Source: Agrobacterium tumefaciens (lineage in GTDB: Bacteria; Pseudomonadota; Alphaproteobacteria; Rhizobiales; Rhizobiaceae). From it: 64,000 bases of DNA. A program made the position numbers and the translations under genes. Position 1 is the first letter of the stretch, and each line of letters begins with the position of its first letter. The stretch lies in contig CP048469.1 in assembly GCA_025559845.1 (NCBI GenBank), positions 3,082,501 through 3,146,500 on the forward strand. The letters are read 5' to 3'. Shown here piece after piece: positions 24,048 to 34,169 of this stretch. The notes beneath the pieces are model-generated. The model made no database searches. It saw only the letters and a list, made by a program, of their open reading frames with translations, and had not been told where the DNA came from.

Positions 24048-24261
24048 CAGCTCTGAGACACAATCACGGGCAAGACAGCGGGAGGCTTTTTGCCGGTGGC
24101 CATAACAGCGCGGCATGCCATCTCTGGCCAAAGCATCCGGCAATCCTGCCCCATGACAGGTCGTCGGTTACAAGGCGGCACCGGCCCATCCGGGCCACCT
24201 TAGGTTCGGGACGCTTTTTCAGCGAAGTCCCGGAAAACAAGAAATCCGGAATGATCCGGAT

Positions 24262-24300
24262 AGAAAAACCGGCGGGTATCGTAACGAAAACCCGCCGGAA
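24262..24300 (-). terminator. Terminator of rpsO
   Basis: CCGGCGGG (24269-24276) and CCCGCCGG (24291-24298) with T-rich sequence following on the minus strand (GGTTTTTCTAT). It starts 8 nt after the rpsO stop. It may allow partial read-through into pnp. Confidence 0.85.
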
Positions 24301-24305
24301 GAGTT

Positions 24306-24575
24306 TTAGCGGCGAATGCCGAGGGCGCCAATCAGCTTGGTGTAGCGGGCGTCGTCCTTCTTCTTCAGATAGTCGAGAAGCGAACGGCGGCTCGAAACCA
24401 GCGTCAGAAGGCCACGACGGGAGTGGTTGTCCTTCTTGTGGCCCTTGAAGTGTTCCGTCAGGTTGTTGATCCGCTCGGTCAGGATGGCAACCTGAACTTC
24501 CGGCGAACCGGTGTCGCCTTCCTTCGTTGCGTATTCCTTGATGAGGGCGGCTTTGCGCTCTGCAGTAATCGACAT
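24306..24575 (-). CDS. rpsO: Ribosomal protein S15
   Basis: 89 residues, full length for S15. [34 protein letters not shown] matches the family in the central helices (HxxDxxSRRGL motif that binds the 16S three-way junction). SD AAAGGA lies 7 nt before ATG. The 165-bp gap to truB contains its own promoter area. Confidence 0.97.
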   Translation of the reverse strand: MSITAERKAALIKEYATKEGDTGSPEVQVAILTERINNLTEHFKGHKKDNHSRRGLLTLVSSRRSLLDYLKKKDDARYTKLIGALGIRR

Positions 24576-24740
24576 CGGACGATCCTTTCTATTTTAAGGA
24601 AAAACGGGACGCCTAAAGCCGGGATGTCGTCCAGCTCTGGCCATTCAGTAGCGCGGGCAAGCGCCCAAGCTGGCGCTGCCTATAAACCATTATGGGTATA
24701 ATTGAAAGAGGCGATTGACAGCCGCCCCTTTGCGGGCGTC

Positions 24741-25688
24741 TCAGCCAAAAACGCGTTTCGGGCGGAACTCGCCCTGGCCGATCTCGCCAATGGCGACCAG
24801 CTTGCCATGCGCGGTGGCATAGGCTTCCGGATGATCGGCTGGTGCATCACGGCCACGCAGCAGAATGGGATTGCCCATTTTCAACCGGTGGGCCTGATCG
24901 TCGTTGATGATCAGGCGGGGCAGGGAGGAAAGCGCTTCGGCCGTATCGATGAGATAGGCATCAAGGGCTTCGAGACGTGCATCGCGATCCTCGAGTGCTT
25001 CCAGCTCAACAAGCTTCTCAAGCGGAACCATCATGTCTTCGCCGAATGGCGCAACCATGGTGCGACGCAGCTCGGAAATATGGCCGAAACAGCCGAGATC
25101 GCGGCCCATGTCGCGCGCCAGTGCCCGAACATAGGTGCCCTTGCCACATTCGACTTCGAAATGGGCGGTATCGGCGTCCGGACAGGCGAGCAGCGTCAGG
25201 CGATGAATCTGGACTTCGCGGGCAGGAATTTCCACGGTCTCGCCCTCGCGCGCGAGATCATAGGCACGCTCGCCGGCAATCTTGATGGCCGAGAACTGCG
25301 GCGGCGTCTGCATGATGGTGCCGGTGTAGTTCGGCAGAATATCGCGGATTGCCTGTTCGTTCGGGCGTATATCGGACGTTTCAACGGCTTCGCCCTCAAG
25401 GTCATCCGTTGTCCGCTCTTCACCCCAGGTAACGGTGAATTCGTATATCTTGCGGCCGTCCATAACGTAAGGGACAGTCTTGGTGGCGTCGCCAAGGGCG
25501 ATCGGCAGCATGCCCGACGCCAACGGGTCGAGCGTACCGGCGTGGCCGGCCTTTTGGGCATTGAACAGCCACTTGATCTTGGAGACGGCTTCGGTCGAAC
25601 CGAAATCAAGCGGCTTGTCGAGAATAAGCCAGCCGGAAACCGGGCGGCCCTTTGGTTTACGGGACTGCTGTTTACGTGGTTTGGACAT
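24741..25688 (-). CDS. truB: tRNA pseudouridine-55 synthase TruB
   Basis: 315 residues. Converts U55 of the tRNA T-loop to pseudouridine. Catalytic motif [15 protein letters not shown] (Asp near residue 53), preceded by GWLILDKP; conserved [13 protein letters not shown] near 182. The rhizobial C-terminal PUA-like extension ends EFRPKRVFG. The gene starts 3 nt after the rbfA stop, so both are one transcript. Confidence 0.96.
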   Translation of the reverse strand: MSKPRKQQSRKPKGRPVSGWLILDKPLDFGSTEAVSKIKWLFNAQKAGHAGTLDPLASGMLPIALGDATKTVPYVMDGRKIYEFTVTWGEERTTDDLEGEAVETSDIRPNEQAIRDILPNYTGTIMQTPPQFSAIKIAGERAYDLAREGETVEIPAREVQIHRLTLLACPDADTAHFEVECGKGTYVRALARDMGRDLGCFGHISELRRTMVAPFGEDMMVPLEKLVELEALEDRDARLEALDAYLIDTAEALSSLPRLIINDDQAHRLKMGNPILLRGRDAPADHPEAYATAHGKLVAIGEIGQGEFRPKRVFG

Positions 25689-25691
25689 GCT

Positions 25692-26108
25692 TCAGTTCTG
25701 TTCTTCGTCTTTGTCTGCAGACGTGCCGAGATCGCGGCTGACTTCTGGCGAGCGCAGAAGTGCATCGATCTTCTGATAATTATCGAAACTCGTATCGTCG
25801 CGGAAACGCAGTTCCGGCATGTATTTCATCTGCCGAAGCTGTGGACCAAGGCGGCCGCGGATGAACTTGGCATGACGATTGAGTGCATCGATGGTGCCGG
25901 TGTGATCGGCAACGCCGAGTGGCGTTACGTAAGCCGTCGCGATCTTCAAATCGGGCGACATGCGCACTTCCGAGATCGAAATGACGGTCTTTTCAATAAG
26001 ATCGTCGCGAACTTCGCCGCGTTGCAGGATTTGCGTCACGGCCGCGCGAACCTGTTCGCCGACGCGCAGCATACGCTGCGAAGGAGCCGATGATGTTGCT
26101 TTTGCCAT
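25692..26108 (-). CDS. rbfA: Ribosome-binding factor A
   Basis: 138 residues, a type II KH-fold protein needed for 30S maturation (5' helix of 16S rRNA) and cold growth. [19 protein letters not shown] and [10 protein letters not shown] are family signatures, with the C-terminal [13 protein letters not shown]. The chosen start (MAKATSS, 26108) is favoured over an in-frame start 57 nt upstream that falls in non-conserved sequence. Probably its own transcription unit with truB, since a terminator-like hairpin and a repeat separate it from infB. Confidence 0.95.
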   Translation of the reverse strand: MAKATSSAPSQRMLRVGEQVRAAVTQILQRGEVRDDLIEKTVISISEVRMSPDLKIATAYVTPLGVADHTGTIDALNRHAKFIRGRLGPQLRQMKYMPELRFRDDTSFDNYQKIDALLRSPEVSRDLGTSADKDEEQN

Positions 26109-26170
26109 TTCTTTTGCCCCTGCACATCGCCCCTCAATCTTTTCTGTCGAGGAGGGCGTGTGCAAATCTA

Positions 26171-26218
26171 GCGCATAGGTCCGAAAATCGAAATCGATTT
26201 TCGACGTGAACGATGCGC
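26171..26218. repeat. Short intergenic palindromic element
   Basis: Nested dyads: outer GCGCAT (26171-26176) with ATGCGC (26213-26218), inner CGAAAATCG (26182-26190) with CGATTTTCG (26195-26203). The sequence resembles the short palindromic repeats spread through rhizobial intergenic regions (RIME/RPE-like). A fragment of similar sequence (AGCGCATAAATCGGGAACC) lies after recR near 36080. The 275-bp infB-rbfA gap otherwise contains only the infB terminator and the rbfA promoter region. Confidence 0.6.
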
Positions 26219-26311
26219 AGTTTCAAAGTGTTAGAGCGTCCTGACTGCATCTGGAAACGACCAGCGGCGCTCTGGTGTTACGGCGACCTTTGCACGCTTC
26301 GAGTGATTGAG

Positions 26312-26348
26312 GGCGCTATAAAGAATCGAGCGCCGGCTTGCCGGCGCC
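26312..26348 (-). terminator. Terminator-like hairpin after infB
   Basis: GCGCCGGC (26330-26337), loop TT, GCCGGCGC (26340-26347). On the minus strand TCGATTCTTTATAG follows. The T tract is interrupted, so termination may be partial and rbfA-truB may receive read-through. Confidence 0.5.
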
Positions 26349-26383
26349 CAATTGCGATTTTCATGTACGTTTCAACCGAACGC

Positions 26384-29137
26384 TTAGAGCGTTCTGGTGA
26401 TGTGCTCGACGCGGAAGCACTCGATGATATCGCCTGCGCGGATATCTTCGTAGTTCTCGAACGCCATACCGCATTCCTGACCGACCGGCACTTCTGCCAC
26501 TTCGTCCTTGAAGCGCTTGAGCGTCTTGAGCTTGCCTTCGTGAATGACGACGTTGTCGCGAATGAGACGAACGCCTGCACCGCGTTCCACCTTGCCTTCG
26601 GTAACGCGGCAACCCGCGACCTTGCCGACCTTGGTGATGTTGAACACTTCCAGGATTTCCGCGTTGCCGAGGAAGGTCTCGCGACGCTCTGGCGACAGCA
26701 GGCCGGACATCGCTGCCTTCACGTCATCCACCAGATCGTAGATGATGTTGTAGTAGCGGATCTCGATGCCGGCGCGTTCGGAAGCCGTACGTGCCTGTGC
26801 GTTGGCGCGAACGTTGAAGCCGATGATCGCGGCGTTGGATGCCTCGGCAAGCGAGATATCCGATTCCGTGATGGCGCCAGCGCCCGAGTGAACGATACGA
26901 GCGCGGACTTCGTCGGTGCCGAGCTTGTCGAGCGAAGCGATGATGGCTTCGACCGAACCCTGCACGTCTGCCTTGATGACCAGCGGGAATTCCTTCATTC
27001 CCGAAGTCTGCAGCTGGCTCATCATCTGTTCCAGCGAACCGCGCTGACCGGTCTGGCGGGCAACGGCCTTGTCGCGTGCCAGACGCTGACGGTACTCGGA
27101 AATCTCGCGAGCACGGCTTTCGTTTTCGACAACCGCAAAACGGTCACCGGCAGAGGGCGTACCGGAAAGACCGAGAACCTCGACAGGCATGGCCGGACCG
27201 GCTTCCTTGACGTGTTCGCCCTTGTCGTTGACGAGCGCGCGAACGCGGCCCCACTGGTCGCCAGCCACGATGATCTGGCCAGGCTTCAGGGTACCCTTCT
27301 GCACGAGAACGGTGGCCACGGCACCACGGCCGCGGTCGAGTTCCGCTTCGATGACGGTACCTTCTGCAGTACGGTTCGGATCTGCCTTGAGGTCGAGAAT
27401 TTCGGCCTGCAGCAGGATCGCTTCAAGCAGTTTGTCGAGACCAAGCTGCTTCTTGGCGGAGACTTCCACATCAAGCACTTCACCGCCCATGGATTCCACG
27501 AACACTTCGTGCTGCAGAAGCTGCTGGCGAACCTTTTCAGGGTTTGCCTCGTGCTTGTCGATCTTGTTGATCGCCACGATGATAGGCACGTTGGCCGCCT
27601 TGGCGTGATTGATCGATTCAATCGTCTGCGGCATCACGCTATCGTCAGCGGCAACCACCAGGATGGCGATATCCGTCGCCTGCGCACCACGAGCACGCAT
27701 CGCCGTAAAGGCGGCGTGGCCGGGGGTGTCGATGAAGGTGATCTTCTGACCGTTCTTCTCGACCTGATAAGCACCGATATGCTGGGTAATGCCACCGGCT
27801 TCGCCAGCAACCACATTTGCCTGACGGATGGCGTCGAGCAGCGATGTCTTGCCGTGGTCGACGTGACCCATGATCGTTACGACCGGCGGACGGGAAACCA
27901 TCTCGCCTTCATCGTCAACCTTGTTGAAGAGACCTTCTTCAACGTCGGATTCGGAAACGCGCTTGACCGTGTGGCCGAACTCGACTGCGATCAGTTCAGC
28001 CAGATCGGCGTCGATCACGTCGCCGGGCTTCATCATCTGACCTTCCTTCATCAGGAACTTGATGACGTCGACGGCACGTTCGGCCATACGCTGCGACAGT
28101 TCCTGAATGGTGATGGTCTCAGGCAGGATGACTTCGCGCATGACCTTTTCGCGGGTTTCCTGCATCTGGCTGCGACGGAATTTTTCCTGGCGACGGCGCA
28201 TGGAGGCCATCGAGCGGCCACGCGGTGTGCCGTCTTCTTCCAGATTGGCGGCGGTTACGGTCAGCTTGCCGCGACGGCGCTCTTCTTCCGTCTTGAGACG
28301 GGCGGCAGGCTTGGCAGGTGCCGGAGCGACAACCTTGCCACGAACCGGCATGCCGGTGGTGCGGCGTGCACCGCGATCATCATCCTCATCCGAAGTGCGG
28401 CGTCCGCGCTGTGCTGCGGCGTCACCGGCAGGAGCCGGACGTGCGGGAGTTGCGGCTGGGCGTGCCGAAGGCTGCGGGCGGGCATCAGCACGCGGCGCAG
28501 GCGTTGCGGCCTGAGCGGGCTTTTCTTCGGCAGCAGCAGGCTGATTTTGAGCAACCGGCTGGCTTGCCGCTGCCTTCGCAGCAGCAGCTTCCTCGGCGGC
28601 GCGACGTGCTGCCTCTTCCTTCTCGGCTGCAATGCGGCGTTCTTCTTCTACCTTGCGGCGCGCTTCGTCTTCTGCACGCTGCTTGGCTTCCTGAACGTCG
28701 CGAGCCTGGGCTTCCATCAAAGCGCGGCGACGCGCTTCCATCTCGCCTGCAGAAAGGTCGTGCAGGACATTGCCGCGCGGCCGTTCAGGCTGACGCTGCT
28801 GAGGAGCGGAAGAGCCGGGGCGCTGCTGCGACTGAGAAGAACCCGGACGCTGCTGCTGACCAGATGGCTGATGAACGCGTGGCTGGGGAGCTTGCGGGCG
28901 CGGTGCGGCTGCGGCCACGGGAGCTGCTGGCTTGGGCGCCTGAACCGGGGCGTGCGTGCCCTGCTTCTCGTCTTCGGGACGCATGGGGCGGCGTTTACGT
29001 GTTTCCACGACAACCGCGTTGGTGCGACCTCGACCCATATCCTGACGAACCGTACCCTGATTCATCCCGCCCGGTTTCAGGGTAAGAGTCTTCTTGGCTG
29101 GTGCGTTGAGTGTCTTGTCGTCGTTGTTGTCGGTCAT
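26384..29137 (-). CDS. infB: Translation initiation factor IF-2
   Basis: 917 residues. GTPase that brings fMet-tRNA to the 30S P site. A short N-terminal IF2 motif is followed by ~300 residues rich in Ala, Pro, Gln, Arg and Glu, the low-complexity linker typical of proteobacterial IF2. The G domain has [15 protein letters not shown] (G1), DTPGHAAF (G3) and NKIDK (G4). C-terminal C1/C2 domains bind fMet. Long open frames on the opposite strand arise from codon bias. Last gene of rimP-nusA-ylxR-infB. Confidence 0.97.
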   Translation of the reverse strand: MTDNNDDKTLNAPAKKTLTLKPGGMNQGTVRQDMGRGRTNAVVVETRKRRPMRPEDEKQGTHAPVQAPKPAAPVAAAAPRPQAPQPRVHQPSGQQQRPGSSQSQQRPGSSAPQQRQPERPRGNVLHDLSAGEMEARRRALMEAQARDVQEAKQRAEDEARRKVEEERRIAAEKEEAARRAAEEAAAAKAAASQPVAQNQPAAAEEKPAQAATPAPRADARPQPSARPAATPARPAPAGDAAAQRGRRTSDEDDDRGARRTTGMPVRGKVVAPAPAKPAARLKTEEERRRGKLTVTAANLEEDGTPRGRSMASMRRRQEKFRRSQMQETREKVMREVILPETITIQELSQRMAERAVDVIKFLMKEGQMMKPGDVIDADLAELIAVEFGHTVKRVSESDVEEGLFNKVDDEGEMVSRPPVVTIMGHVDHGKTSLLDAIRQANVVAGEAGGITQHIGAYQVEKNGQKITFIDTPGHAAFTAMRARGAQATDIAILVVAADDSVMPQTIESINHAKAANVPIIVAINKIDKHEANPEKVRQQLLQHEVFVESMGGEVLDVEVSAKKQLGLDKLLEAILLQAEILDLKADPNRTAEGTVIEAELDRGRGAVATVLVQKGTLKPGQIIVAGDQWGRVRALVNDKGEHVKEAGPAMPVEVLGLSGTPSAGDRFAVVENESRAREISEYRQRLARDKAVARQTGQRGSLEQMMSQLQTSGMKEFPLVIKADVQGSVEAIIASLDKLGTDEVRARIVHSGAGAITESDISLAEASNAAIIGFNVRANAQARTASERAGIEIRYYNIIYDLVDDVKAAMSGLLSPERRETFLGNAEILEVFNITKVGKVAGCRVTEGKVERGAGVRLIRDNVVIHEGKLKTLKRFKDEVAEVPVGQECGMAFENYEDIRAGDIIECFRVEHITRTL

Positions 29138-29239
29138 TCCGTTCCCGTTCCTTCGGACGAGAGCCGGATGACGTCCATCAGGTCTCGTCGTTCAATTGCT
29201 GCATCGGAACGCGGCGACCGTTCATATTCGGTAACCGCG

Positions 29240-29938
29240 TCATTGTTCTGTCCGGGCAGCGACGCGTTCCGCTTCGGGCTGACCGCCGTGGCGGTACTGC
29301 TCAAGCATCGTTGCGCGCTTCACTACACCCTCACCCGCCTGTCCCGCAAGCGCGCAGGCATGGATAAAAGCATTCTGGCCCATCAACTCGTCCATTTCGG
29401 CGCCACTAAAGAGCCGGAAGGACGGAATTTCTTTCCCGGCATCACTGCCGAGCGTCCAGGCCTTGCGGGCCTGGTCCAGTTTTCTCACGCCATCGGCTGC
29501 CGCATCTGTCGCGTGGAACACCGCAATGGCGTTTCCGGAACGAACGGCGGCATCGACTTTCATCGCGCCGCTGATGAACTGGCCAGCCTTGCGAGCCATG
29601 GTCATCATTCCTGCAACCTGCTGCGCCATCAGCCTGTCGATCAGAACCAGGAGTTCAGGACCGGCCTTGACGTCGCGTTTAAGAGCCCTTGCGAAAAGCT
29701 TTTTCGCGATGGCTTTTTCGATCAGGGCGCGCTCGGCTTTCACCCAGCAGCCGCGCCCCGGCAATTGGCGTTTCAGGTCCGGAACCACACTTCCGTCCGG
29801 GCCTGCGACGAAACGGATCAATTCTTCGGGTGATCCGCTTTGCCGTGTCACAATGCACATACGTCCGTTGACGTTGCCTTCGGGCTGCCCGTCGTCTGTC
29901 TCGGGCAGCTCATCCGGCTCATGCGCTTGCGATGTCAT
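29240..29938 (-). CDS. ylxR: YlxR (DUF448) RNA-binding protein fused to an L7Ae-like domain
   Basis: 232 residues. Residues ~20-95 are a YlxR domain (GRMCIVTRQ near 25, DLKRQLPGRGCWV near 54). Residues ~95-190 resemble the L7Ae/L30e fold (MTMARKAGQFISG, AIAVFHATDAAADG), which in other bacteria is the separate gene ylxQ between nusA and infB. The fusion is common in Alphaproteobacteria. Proposed role: RNA binding in transcription or ribosome assembly; YlxR has been linked to RNase P in other bacteria. Overlaps the nusA stop by 4 nt, giving translational coupling. Confidence 0.88.
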   Translation of the reverse strand: MTSQAHEPDELPETDDGQPEGNVNGRMCIVTRQSGSPEELIRFVAGPDGSVVPDLKRQLPGRGCWVKAERALIEKAIAKKLFARALKRDVKAGPELLVLIDRLMAQQVAGMMTMARKAGQFISGAMKVDAAVRSGNAIAVFHATDAAADGVRKLDQARKAWTLGSDAGKEIPSFRLFSGAEMDELMGQNAFIHACALAGQAGEGVVKRATMLEQYRHGGQPEAERVAARTEQ

Positions 29939-31557
29939 TCCTGTTCGGCGGTATCCGCCTCCTCGGCAGCATTGGCTTCTTCGGCAGCCTGCTGTTCAGC
30001 GGCAAGTTCTTCTTCGGTAATCCAGCCAGCCAGAAGGCGAGCCTGAAGCACCATGTTTTCGGCCTCGACGCGCGATACGTCGAGCTTCGAGAAGATGCCT
30101 TCGAACTTCTTGGTCTCGCCGTCCTTGCGTTCGCTCCAGCCGACCAGATCGTCTGCAGCGCAACCTGCGAAATCCTCAATGGACTTGATGCCGTCTTCGC
30201 CCAGCGCAACCATCATCTGCGATGTCAGGCCGTCGATCTGGCGCAGTTCGTCCGAAACGCCGAGTTCCTTGCGCTTGGCATCCATTTCAGCTTCCAGGCG
30301 CTCGAGATATTCGCGGGCGCGGGTCTGGATTTCGTTGGCGGTGTCTTCATCGAAACCGTCGATCGAGGCAATTTCATCGAGGTCGACATAGGCCAGTTCT
30401 TCGACCTGTGCGAAGCCTTCGGAAGCTAGTACCTGACCGACCATTTCGTCGACGTCGAGAGCCTCCATGAACAGACCGGTGCGCTCGTTGAATTCCTTCT
30501 GGCGACGCTCGGACTCTTCCTGCTCGGTCATGATGTCGATATCCCAGCCGGTGAGCTGCGATGCCAGACGAACGTTCTGACCACGACGACCGATGGCGAG
30601 CGAAAGCTGCTCGTCGGGAACAACCACTTCGATGCGTTCGGCTTCTTCGTCGAGAACGACCTTGGCGACTTCAGCCGGCTGAAGGGCGTTGACGATGAAG
30701 GATGCCGGTTCCTGGCTCCACGGAATGATGTCGATCTTTTCGCCCTGCAGCTCGCCAACAACGGCCTGAACGCGCGAACCACGCATACCGACGCAGGCGC
30801 CAACCGGATCGATCGAGGAATCGTTCGAGATCACGGCGATCTTGGCGCGCGAACCCGGGTCACGGGCAACCGACTTGATCTGGATGATACCGTCGTAGAT
30901 TTCCGGAACTTCCATGGTGAAGAGCTTCACCATGAACTGCGGATGGGTACGCGAAAGGAAAATCTGCGGGCCGCGCTGTTCGCGACGAACGTCGTAAACA
31001 TAGGCACGGACGCGATCGCCATAACGCATGTTTTCGCGCGGGATCATCTCGTCACGGCGGATAATGCCTTCACCACGGCCGAGATCGACGATGACGTTGC
31101 CGTATTCGACGCGCTTGACGGTACCGTTGACGATTTCGCCGATGCGGTCCTTGAATTCGTCATATTGACGATCCCGTTCCGCTTCGCGAACCTTCTGAAC
31201 GATGACCTGCTTTGCAGACTGTGCGGCGATACGGCCAAAATCCATCGGCGGAAGCGGATCGGCAATGAAGTCGCCGAGCTTTGCATCCGGGTTGCGGTCG
31301 CGGGCCAGTTCCAGCGGGATCTGCGTGGAATAGTCTTCGGCCTTCTCGACAACTTCCAGAAGACGCTGCAGGCGAATTTCGCCGGTCTTGGAGTTGATGT
31401 CGGCGCGAATGTTGGTTTCCGAGCCATAGCGCGAGCGGGCGGCTTTCTGGATAGCGTCGGCCATTGCGGCAAGCACGATTTCGCGGTCGATGACCTTTTC
31501 GCGCGCCACAGCATCGGCGATCTGCAGAAGCTCAAGCCGGTTAGCACTCACTGCCAT
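29935..31557 (-). CDS. nusA: Transcription termination/antitermination factor NusA
   Basis: 540 residues. Binds RNA polymerase and nascent RNA, promoting pausing, intrinsic termination and antitermination. N-terminal domain (1-130), S1 (~135-200, GEIVNGTVKRVEYGNVIVDL), KH1 and KH2 (~230-350; GACVGMRGSRV and AIGRRGQNVRLA), then two acidic helix-hairpin-helix repeats (~365-500) and an Ala/Glu-rich tail. The intact KH pair and repeats agree with the proteobacterial long form. Second gene of the operon, 62 nt after rimP. Confidence 0.97.
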   Translation of the reverse strand: MAVSANRLELLQIADAVAREKVIDREIVLAAMADAIQKAARSRYGSETNIRADINSKTGEIRLQRLLEVVEKAEDYSTQIPLELARDRNPDAKLGDFIADPLPPMDFGRIAAQSAKQVIVQKVREAERDRQYDEFKDRIGEIVNGTVKRVEYGNVIVDLGRGEGIIRRDEMIPRENMRYGDRVRAYVYDVRREQRGPQIFLSRTHPQFMVKLFTMEVPEIYDGIIQIKSVARDPGSRAKIAVISNDSSIDPVGACVGMRGSRVQAVVGELQGEKIDIIPWSQEPASFIVNALQPAEVAKVVLDEEAERIEVVVPDEQLSLAIGRRGQNVRLASQLTGWDIDIMTEQEESERRQKEFNERTGLFMEALDVDEMVGQVLASEGFAQVEELAYVDLDEIASIDGFDEDTANEIQTRAREYLERLEAEMDAKRKELGVSDELRQIDGLTSQMMVALGEDGIKSIEDFAGCAADDLVGWSERKDGETKKFEGIFSKLDVSRVEAENMVLQARLLAGWITEEELAAEQQAAEEANAAEEADTAEQE

Positions 31558-31619
31558 TTTTCTGTCTCCGTAAGTCGCAAGTTGCGTTGGTCGCCCGTTT
31601 TTCGGGCTTTACGTTGGAA

Positions 31620-32216
31620 TTAGTCTTCGTCTGTTTCGTCTTCGTCGTTCTGATTTGCGGCGGCGGCCTTGGCCGCTTTGTCTGCCCGCAACGCATCACG
31701 AATAAGATCGTCCGTCAGAACAAGCTTCGCATCGGAAAGCGCGCTGAACGGAATAACGACTGTCAGCGCATCGCCATAGGCGATCTGGTCGCGCTCCAGT
31801 TTGAAGCCATCGGCGTCGACCTCAATGATCTTGCCGCGAAACCGCTTGCGGTTCTCGACGAGGATCGACGTTTCGGCTTTCACCAGATGGCCCTGCCAAC
31901 GGGTGAAATCGGATTTGCGGACCATCGGCCGGTCGATACCGGGCGAGGACACTTCGAGATGATACGCTTTATCGACGGGATCTTCCACATCAAGAACCGG
32001 TGAAATGGCCATCGAGATGGCTTCACAGTCCTCAACCGTCATCGTGCCGTCCTGCCGTTCGGCCATGATCTGCAAGGTCATGCCGTTCTGGTTGAGGAGC
32101 CTGACCCGCACCAAAACATAGCCCATACCGGTCAGAACAGGCTCGACGATCTCGGCAATGCGCTGGTCGACGCCCGTTTCGGTTATCAGTCTTGGTTCGT
32201 ATTCGGTGTCTGCCAT
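31620..32216 (-). CDS. rimP: Ribosome maturation factor RimP
   Basis: 198 residues. Needed for 30S assembly. The N-terminal alpha/beta domain contains [11 protein letters not shown] and [15 protein letters not shown] (residues ~30-95); [13 protein letters not shown] (~103-115) is the family signature; a C-terminal SH3-like barrel follows, and an Ala/Asp/Glu-rich tail ends the protein. First gene of the nusA operon, with a leader of about 115 nt carrying an intrinsic terminator. Confidence 0.95.
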   Translation of the reverse strand: MADTEYEPRLITETGVDQRIAEIVEPVLTGMGYVLVRVRLLNQNGMTLQIMAERQDGTMTVEDCEAISMAISPVLDVEDPVDKAYHLEVSSPGIDRPMVRKSDFTRWQGHLVKAETSILVENRKRFRGKIIEVDADGFKLERDQIAYGDALTVVIPFSALSDAKLVLTDDLIRDALRADKAAKAAAANQNDEDETDED

Positions 32217-32275
32217 CTGGCCTTCCGGTCTTGAATTTCGGTCCGGGACACTGCGCCCCGTTTTTGGGTTCGCCT

Positions 32276-32309
32276 AACGAAAAAGAGCGGGGCCTTGCGA
32301 CCCCACTCT
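32276..32309 (-). terminator. Intrinsic terminator in the rimP leader (attenuator candidate)
   Basis: On the minus strand AAGAGTGGGG, loop TCGCAAGG, CCCCGCTCTT, then TTT. It ends about 60 nt before the rimP ATG and only ~25-55 nt after the predicted transcription start. No gene lies between that promoter and this hairpin, so it most likely gates entry of RNA polymerase into rimP-nusA-infB. NusA itself stimulates intrinsic termination, giving a simple feedback route (inference). Confidence 0.7.
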
Positions 32310-32338
32310 TCATCAAGCGATCAAGAATTTGAACCTGC

Positions 32339-32367
32339 ATATAGACGCTTCAGGGTACAATTGCAAG
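32339..32367 (-). promoter_or_regulatory. Promoter of the rimP-nusA-infB operon
   Basis: On the minus strand CTTGCA (32367-32362) and CTATAT (32344-32339) are separated by exactly 17 bp. This differs from the rhizobial housekeeping consensus CTTGAC-N17-CTATAT at two positions of the -35. The start would be near 32332. Confidence 0.75.
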
Positions 32368-32503
32368 GTTTTCCCGATAGCCCGGCCAGTATGCGGAGCG
32401 AGGGCACATTTTTGCCATCCTGATCCGCGAAGGGCTGGCATGATTTCCGGCGCCGTCTATAGTCGGCAATCGATAAAGTGCAATTGCTTCATGTGGACCG
32501 ATC

Positions 32504-34132
32504 GTGCCCGACCGTAAATCGCCACTCGCGCCTCTAAGGCATTTGACCTACAGACGAATCTGGATAGCAAGTCTTGCTTCGAATTTTGGTGGGTTGATCC
32601 AGGCCGTTGGTGCGGCGTGGATGATGACCTCTCTGTCGACGTCCGAAAACATGATCGCTCTGGTGCAGGCATCGACCTCCTTGCCGATCATGCTGTTTTC
32701 GCTGGTTTCCGGTGCCCTGGCGGATAGTTTCGATCGTCGCCGTATCATGATTTCCGCACAGCTTCTGATGCTTGCGGCCTCGATACTGCTGACAGTTTTT
32801 GCCTGGTCCGGCTGGCTGACCCCCTGGCTGCTGCTGTTCTTTACCTTCCTGATTGGCTGCGGAACGGCTCTCAACAACCCATCCTGGCAGGCGTCGGTCG
32901 GTGAAATGGTTCCGCGCGAAGATCTGCCAGCTGCCGTGACATTGAACAGCGTCGGATTCAACATTACCCGCAGTGTCGGCCCGGCAATTGGTGGTGTCAT
33001 CGTCGCTGCCGCTGGTGCAGCGGCGGCGTTTTTCGTCAACGCGATGAGTTATTTCGCGTTGATTTACGCTCTGTTTCGCTGGCAGCCGCCGAAAAATCCG
33101 TCGCCTTTGCCGCGAGAACAGCTTTTGTCGGCGATTTCCGCCGGCATGCGTTATGTCGCCATGTCGCCAAATATCAGTAAGGTGCTGGTGCGTGGTTTTC
33201 TTTTCGGCCTTTCCGCCAGCGCTATCCTGGCCCTCATGCCGATCGTCGCGCGTGATCTCGTGCAGGGAGGTCCGTTGACGTACGGCGTCATGCTTGGCGC
33301 CTTCGGGGTAGGGGCGATCGGCGGTGCCTTGATAAGCGCGCGTCTGCGTGAAGTGTTATCAAGTGAATGGATCGTGCGCGTCGCATTCCTGGGATTTGCC
33401 TTCAGTGCCGGGGTCACTGCAATCAGTACCAGCGCGTTTGTGACGGCCCTGGTTCTGACAGTCGCAGGTGCCTGCTGGGTTCTTGCTCTGTCCTTGTTCA
33501 ACACCATCGTCCAGCTTTCCACGCCACGCTGGGTAGTGGGCCGCGCCTTGTCGCTTTATCAGACGCTGACCTTTGGTGGTATCGCAGTCGGTAGCTGGTT
33601 ATGGGGTACCCTCGCCGAACAGGCGGGCATCAGCTATTCGCTTCTCTGTTCGTGCGCCCTGATGCTGCTTGGCGTGGTCGTCGGCTTCAAGCTCGCCATG
33701 CCGGCTTTTGCGTCACTCAATCTCGATCCGCTTAACCGGTTTGTCGAACCTCCGCTAAGGCTCGATATCAAACCGCGCAGCGGGCCAATCGCAATCCTGA
33801 TCGACTATGAGATCGATGATGCGGATCTCGGCGAGTTTTTGCCCGTCATGGCGGAGCGGCGGCGTATCCGTATCCGTGATGGCGCGCGCAACTGGAACCT
33901 GATGCGGGATCTGGAAAACCCGGATATCTGGACGGAAAGCTACCATGTGCCGACATGGGTGGAATATGTCCGCCACAATCACCGCCGTACACAGGCGGAT
34001 GCCGAAACCTGGGATCGATTGCTGGCTCTACACCGTGGCACGACGCGCCCGCGTGTTCACCGCATGATCGAGCGGCAGACCATTCCGCCGACCGACGACA
34101 TTTTCCACAAGCCGCATACCGACGAGCATTAA
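32504..34132 (+). CDS. MFS exporter (EntS-like, MFS_3) with a C-terminal soluble domain
   Basis: 542 residues. Residues 1-400 hold about 12 hydrophobic segments with the MFS loop ADSFDRRRIMI (near 66) and resemble the MFS_3/EntS exporters. Residues ~420-540 are soluble and hydrophilic: AILIDYEIDDADLGEFLPVM, then RDGARNWNLMRDLENPDIWT and WVEYVRHNHRRT, which looks like a ferredoxin-like (antibiotic-monooxygenase-type) domain. This fusion occurs in other proteobacterial MFS proteins. Substrate unknown. The start is GTG; the region upstream (32370-32503) shows no gene. Convergent with the transglycosylase gene. Confidence 0.82.
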   Translation: MPDRKSPLAPLRHLTYRRIWIASLASNFGGLIQAVGAAWMMTSLSTSENMIALVQASTSLPIMLFSLVSGALADSFDRRRIMISAQLLMLAASILLTVFAWSGWLTPWLLLFFTFLIGCGTALNNPSWQASVGEMVPREDLPAAVTLNSVGFNITRSVGPAIGGVIVAAAGAAAAFFVNAMSYFALIYALFRWQPPKNPSPLPREQLLSAISAGMRYVAMSPNISKVLVRGFLFGLSASAILALMPIVARDLVQGGPLTYGVMLGAFGVGAIGGALISARLREVLSSEWIVRVAFLGFAFSAGVTAISTSAFVTALVLTVAGACWVLALSLFNTIVQLSTPRWVVGRALSLYQTLTFGGIAVGSWLWGTLAEQAGISYSLLCSCALMLLGVVVGFKLAMPAFASLNLDPLNRFVEPPLRLDIKPRSGPIAILIDYEIDDADLGEFLPVMAERRRIRIRDGARNWNLMRDLENPDIWTESYHVPTWVEYVRHNHRRTQADAETWDRLLALHRGTTRPRVHRMIERQTIPPTDDIFHKPHTDEH

Positions 34133-34169
34133 TGGAGGACTGCGCGCTTGCCGCCCTCCAGGATTGACG

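Noticed and set aside
24702..26093. 463-codon open frame opposite truB and rbfA
   Set aside because: Shadow of two certain genes; no start context.
26213..29833. 1206-codon open frame opposite infB and ylxR
   Set aside because: Exists because of high GC in third positions and repetitive Ala/Arg codons of infB; the protein resembles no family.
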